Of a DNA stretch of 6,224 nt, positions 4,821 to 6,224 are shown one piece after another. The translations under genes were made by a program, and so were the position numbers. The stretch lies in assembly GCA_002400365.1 (NCBI GenBank), contig DHFK01000239.1, forward strand, positions 5,391-11,614, in the 5' to 3' direction. The notes below the pieces were generated by a model, which saw only the letters and a list, made by a program, of their open reading frames with translations, was not told the DNA's origin and made no database searches. Numbering within the stretch: position 1 is the stretch's first letter; each line of letters starts with the position of its first letter. This DNA is from Anaerolineales bacterium UBA4826 (GTDB lineage Bacteria > Chloroflexota > Anaerolineae > UBA4142).

Positions 4821-5960
4821 ATGTCTCTTCTTGGCGAACAATTGCGACATGCACGCGAGGAGCGCGGGATCGCGCCGCTGCAAGTGGAAATTGACACGCG
4901 CATTCGTTCCAGCGTCATCGAAGCGCTGGAACAAGGCGACTGGGAAGACCTGCCGCCGGAACCTTTTCTGCGCGGTTTGATTCGCGTCTACGCGACGTAC
5001 CTCGACCTGGATCCCGATGAGATGCTCGGTCTCTACGTCGCCGACTTGACGCCACCGCCGCCACCACCGCCTGCCCCGCGCCCACCCTTGATCAAGCCCC
5101 TGGTTTCAGCACCGCCAACACCGACTGCGCTGTCGCCCGCTCCGCCAATGAACTTGCCTGAGCCGCCACCGACGCGGAGAAAGATTTCGCCGCCGCCGCT
5201 CATGCCCAAGCCGATCGAGCCGCCGGAGAAATTGGCGCCGCCGGAGACCCTCGCGCCGGCGAATGCAGCGGCGTCGCGGCGACTTTCGCTCGCGCATTTC
5301 ACGCGCCGTCCCACGCCGCTGCTCGTGATTGTTTCGATTGGCTTGATCGTCCTGTTCGTTTGCCTTGCGGTAGGGCTTTGGGGTTCGGTTCAACTCGTGT
5401 CTATGCTTGCCGACTTGCAGCCCACCCCAACCGCCACGCGCGTTCCACCGACCCGAACACCGACGCTGTCGCCCGGCGCGCTGCCGACCAGTATTCCGAC
5501 GCTCGCGGGGACCGCGCCGCCGTTTCCAACATTTCCCGGCAATCCAACGCCGACGCTGAGAGTTACGCCGCGCCGAACGCTGGCGACGTCCGCGGGACTG
5601 AATTTCGACGTTGACGTGACCCAGACGATTACCCTGCAAGTCGTCGCCGACGGAGCCAGCGTTTTCAGTGGACAGATGGCGCCCGGCACGACGCGTTCGT
5701 TCAGCGCAAAGGAAACGTTGTATGTGCGCGTCGAGAACCCCAAAGGCGCAGTCCTGACGCTGAACGGCAGCGCCAAATGGTTCGCGGCGCGCAACTTTGC
5801 GGAAACGCAAGTCGTTGAACGACAATGGTCGCTCAACGACAAGGGGACGCCGGTCAGCGAAGCGCCAGTCCCCGCGCCGGCGCGAACTCCGGCAGCGACG
5901 CCCGCGAGCGGCAGTTCTAGTCCGCTTGCCCCAACTGTAACGCTGACTCCATTCTCGTGA
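4821..5960 (+). CDS. rodZ: RodZ-like transmembrane cell-shape protein (HTH_25 / DUF4115)
   Basis: RodZ links the MreB cytoskeleton to the elongation machinery across the membrane. The 379 residues fit its architecture. An N-terminal helix-turn-helix domain (1-73, LGEQLRHAREERGI onward) ends with the typical FLRGLIRVYATYLDLDP (49-65). A long cytoplasmic Pro-rich linker follows (77-148, with seven prolines in a row at 78-84), then a basic patch (RR at 153-154, TRR at 161-163) and one membrane helix (about 165-188). An outer Thr/Pro-rich spacer (200-252) comes next. The beta-rich DUF4115 domain (about 262-340) includes DGASVFSGQMAPGTTRSF and TLNG. A Pro/Ala/Ser tail closes the protein. The linkers are longer than in E. 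coli RodZ and typical of Chloroflexota surface proteins. The ATG at 4821 matches the family start, though no Shine-Dalgarno is visible. A strong terminator follows. Whether MreB is present cannot be seen here, so some other membrane role is possible. Confidence 0.88.
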   Translation: MSLLGEQLRHAREERGIAPLQVEIDTRIRSSVIEALEQGDWEDLPPEPFLRGLIRVYATYLDLDPDEMLGLYVADLTPPPPPPPAPRPPLIKPLVSAPPTPTALSPAPPMNLPEPPPTRRKISPPPLMPKPIEPPEKLAPPETLAPANAAASRRLSLAHFTRRPTPLLVIVSIGLIVLFVCLAVGLWGSVQLVSMLADLQPTPTATRVPPTRTPTLSPGALPTSIPTLAGTAPPFPTFPGNPTPTLRVTPRRTLATSAGLNFDVDVTQTITLQVVADGASVFSGQMAPGTTRSFSAKETLYVRVENPKGAVLTLNGSAKWFAARNFAETQVVERQWSLNDKGTPVSEAPVPAPARTPAATPASGSSSPLAPTVTLTPFS

Positions 5961-5965
5961 TTCGG

Positions 5966-6001
5966 AAACCAGGTTTCCTCGAAAGGGAGAACCTGGTTTT
6001 T
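5966..6001 (+). terminator. Intrinsic terminator after rodZ-like gene
   Basis: AAACCAGGTT (5966-5975) and AACCTGGTTT (5990-5999) form a perfect 10-bp stem around a 14-nt loop, ending in TTTTT (5997-6001). It begins 5 nt after the rodZ stop codon. The T-run is short but the shape is canonical. It separates rodZ from rimO, whose start is 18 nt further on. Confidence 0.85.
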
Positions 6002-6006
6002 GCTAG

Positions 6007-6021
6007 ATGGGATCATCCCAT
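6007..6021. repeat. Perfect 7-bp inverted repeat overlapping the rimO start codon
   Basis: ATGGGAT-C-ATCCCAT is a perfect dyad with a 1-nt centre. Its right arm includes the first two bases of the rimO ATG. It could be a protein-binding operator or hide the start codon in RNA, although a 1-nt loop cannot fold without opening the inner pairs. It may be chance. Confidence 0.45.
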
Positions 6022-6224
6022 GCGATATTACTTGCTCACCCTCGGCTGCGCGAAAAATGTTGCCGACTCTGACGGCATGGGCGCGATCCTTGCCCAAGCC
6101 GGCTTGGCCGCCGCCGACCGCGCCGCCGATGCGGACGTGCTTATCGTCAATACGTGCGGATTCTTGCAAGCCGCGCGCCGAGAATCGCTCGACGCGCTGC
6201 GCGATCTGGGCGAACGAAAACGCA
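6020..6224 (+). CDS. rimO: Ribosomal protein S12 methylthiotransferase RimO, N-terminal part (partial)
   Basis: RimO is a radical-SAM enzyme with two iron-sulphur clusters that adds a methylthio group to an aspartate of ribosomal protein S12. Only 68 codons are in the window and the frame stays open at the edge. MRYYLLTLGCAKNVADSDGM carries the family LGC-KN-DS motif with cluster cysteine C10. DADVLIVNTCGFLQAARRES (37-56) carries the second cysteine, C46. NTCGF with following A--ES favours RimO over MiaB (usually NTC-VR). The third N-terminal cysteine and the radical-SAM CxxxCxxC lie beyond the window. The ATG at 6020 fits the family start. No Shine-Dalgarno or convincing promoter is seen, and a terminator lies just upstream, so its expression is unclear. 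Confidence 0.92.
   Translation, partial: MRYYLLTLGCAKNVADSDGMGAILAQAGLAAADRAADADVLIVNTCGFLQAARRESLDALRDLGERKR

Noticed and set aside
5049..5074. CCG/CCA-rich tract as a microsatellite or repeat array
   Set aside because: It encodes the Pro-rich spacer of the RodZ-like protein with mixed proline codons, so it is a protein-level low-complexity tract.
5981..6009. Full sigma70 promoter for rimO
   Set aside because: A weak TGCTAGATG resembles an extended -10, but no -35 is found at 16-18 nt upstream.
5106..6169. Long minus-strand ORFs (239 and 259 codons) opposite rodZ and rimO
   Set aside because: They lie opposite conserved RodZ and RimO codons, cross a clear terminator, and show Arg- or Gly/Val-rich shadow composition.

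Overview
This window is a housekeeping segment of a bacterial chromosome. The likely source is Chloroflexota, possibly an Anaerolineae-like lineage. That assignment rests on the 16S 5' region, the GC-rich codon use, a RodZ-type protein with long Pro/Thr spacers (PTPTATRVPPTRTPT-like), and an LCP protein with a C-terminal LytR_C domain. It is an inference that a 16S database comparison would settle. I see no CRISPR array, transposase, phage gene, toxin-antitoxin pair or defence gene.

Layout. (1) Positions 1-318 are the 5' third or less of a 16S rRNA gene on the minus strand, running off the window. (2) Positions 319-666 are its leader and promoter region. It holds a near-perfect sigma70 promoter P1 (TTGACA-16-TATAAT), a leader stem-loop, a terminator-like hairpin followed by a boxA-like element, a second promoter P2, and a small hairpin around the predicted mature 16S end. 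(3) Positions 667-3241 (minus) carry a tightly packed dnaX-ybaB-recR operon: polymerase III clamp-loader subunit, nucleoid-associated protein and recombination mediator. Junctions are TAATG (dnaX/ybaB) and 2 nt (ybaB/recR). The recR stop codon is 1 nt from the -35 box of rrn P1, so any read-through would enter the rRNA operon. (4) Positions 3349-4710 (minus) encode an LCP cell-wall ligase-type protein. (5) Positions 4711-4820 are a compact divergent promoter region. (6) Positions 4821-5960 (plus) encode a RodZ-like membrane protein, closed by an intrinsic terminator. (7) Positions 6020-6224 (plus) are the first 68 codons of rimO, cut by the window edge.

Functional themes. The minus-strand operon joins replication (DnaX) with DNA binding (YbaB/EbfC) and repair (RecR), a widely conserved gene order. 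The divergent LCP/RodZ pair joins wall-polymer attachment with cell-shape control. RimO modifies ribosomal protein S12.

The most interesting material is regulatory. All five readable promoters have an extended -10 (TGn), four of them as TGGTA. The dnaX and rodZ promoters share an identical 15-mer, TGGTAAACTGACAGC. The LCP gene starts about 10 nt after its -10 box, which predicts a leaderless or nearly leaderless mRNA. I found no convincing evidence for an undescribed multi-gene system.
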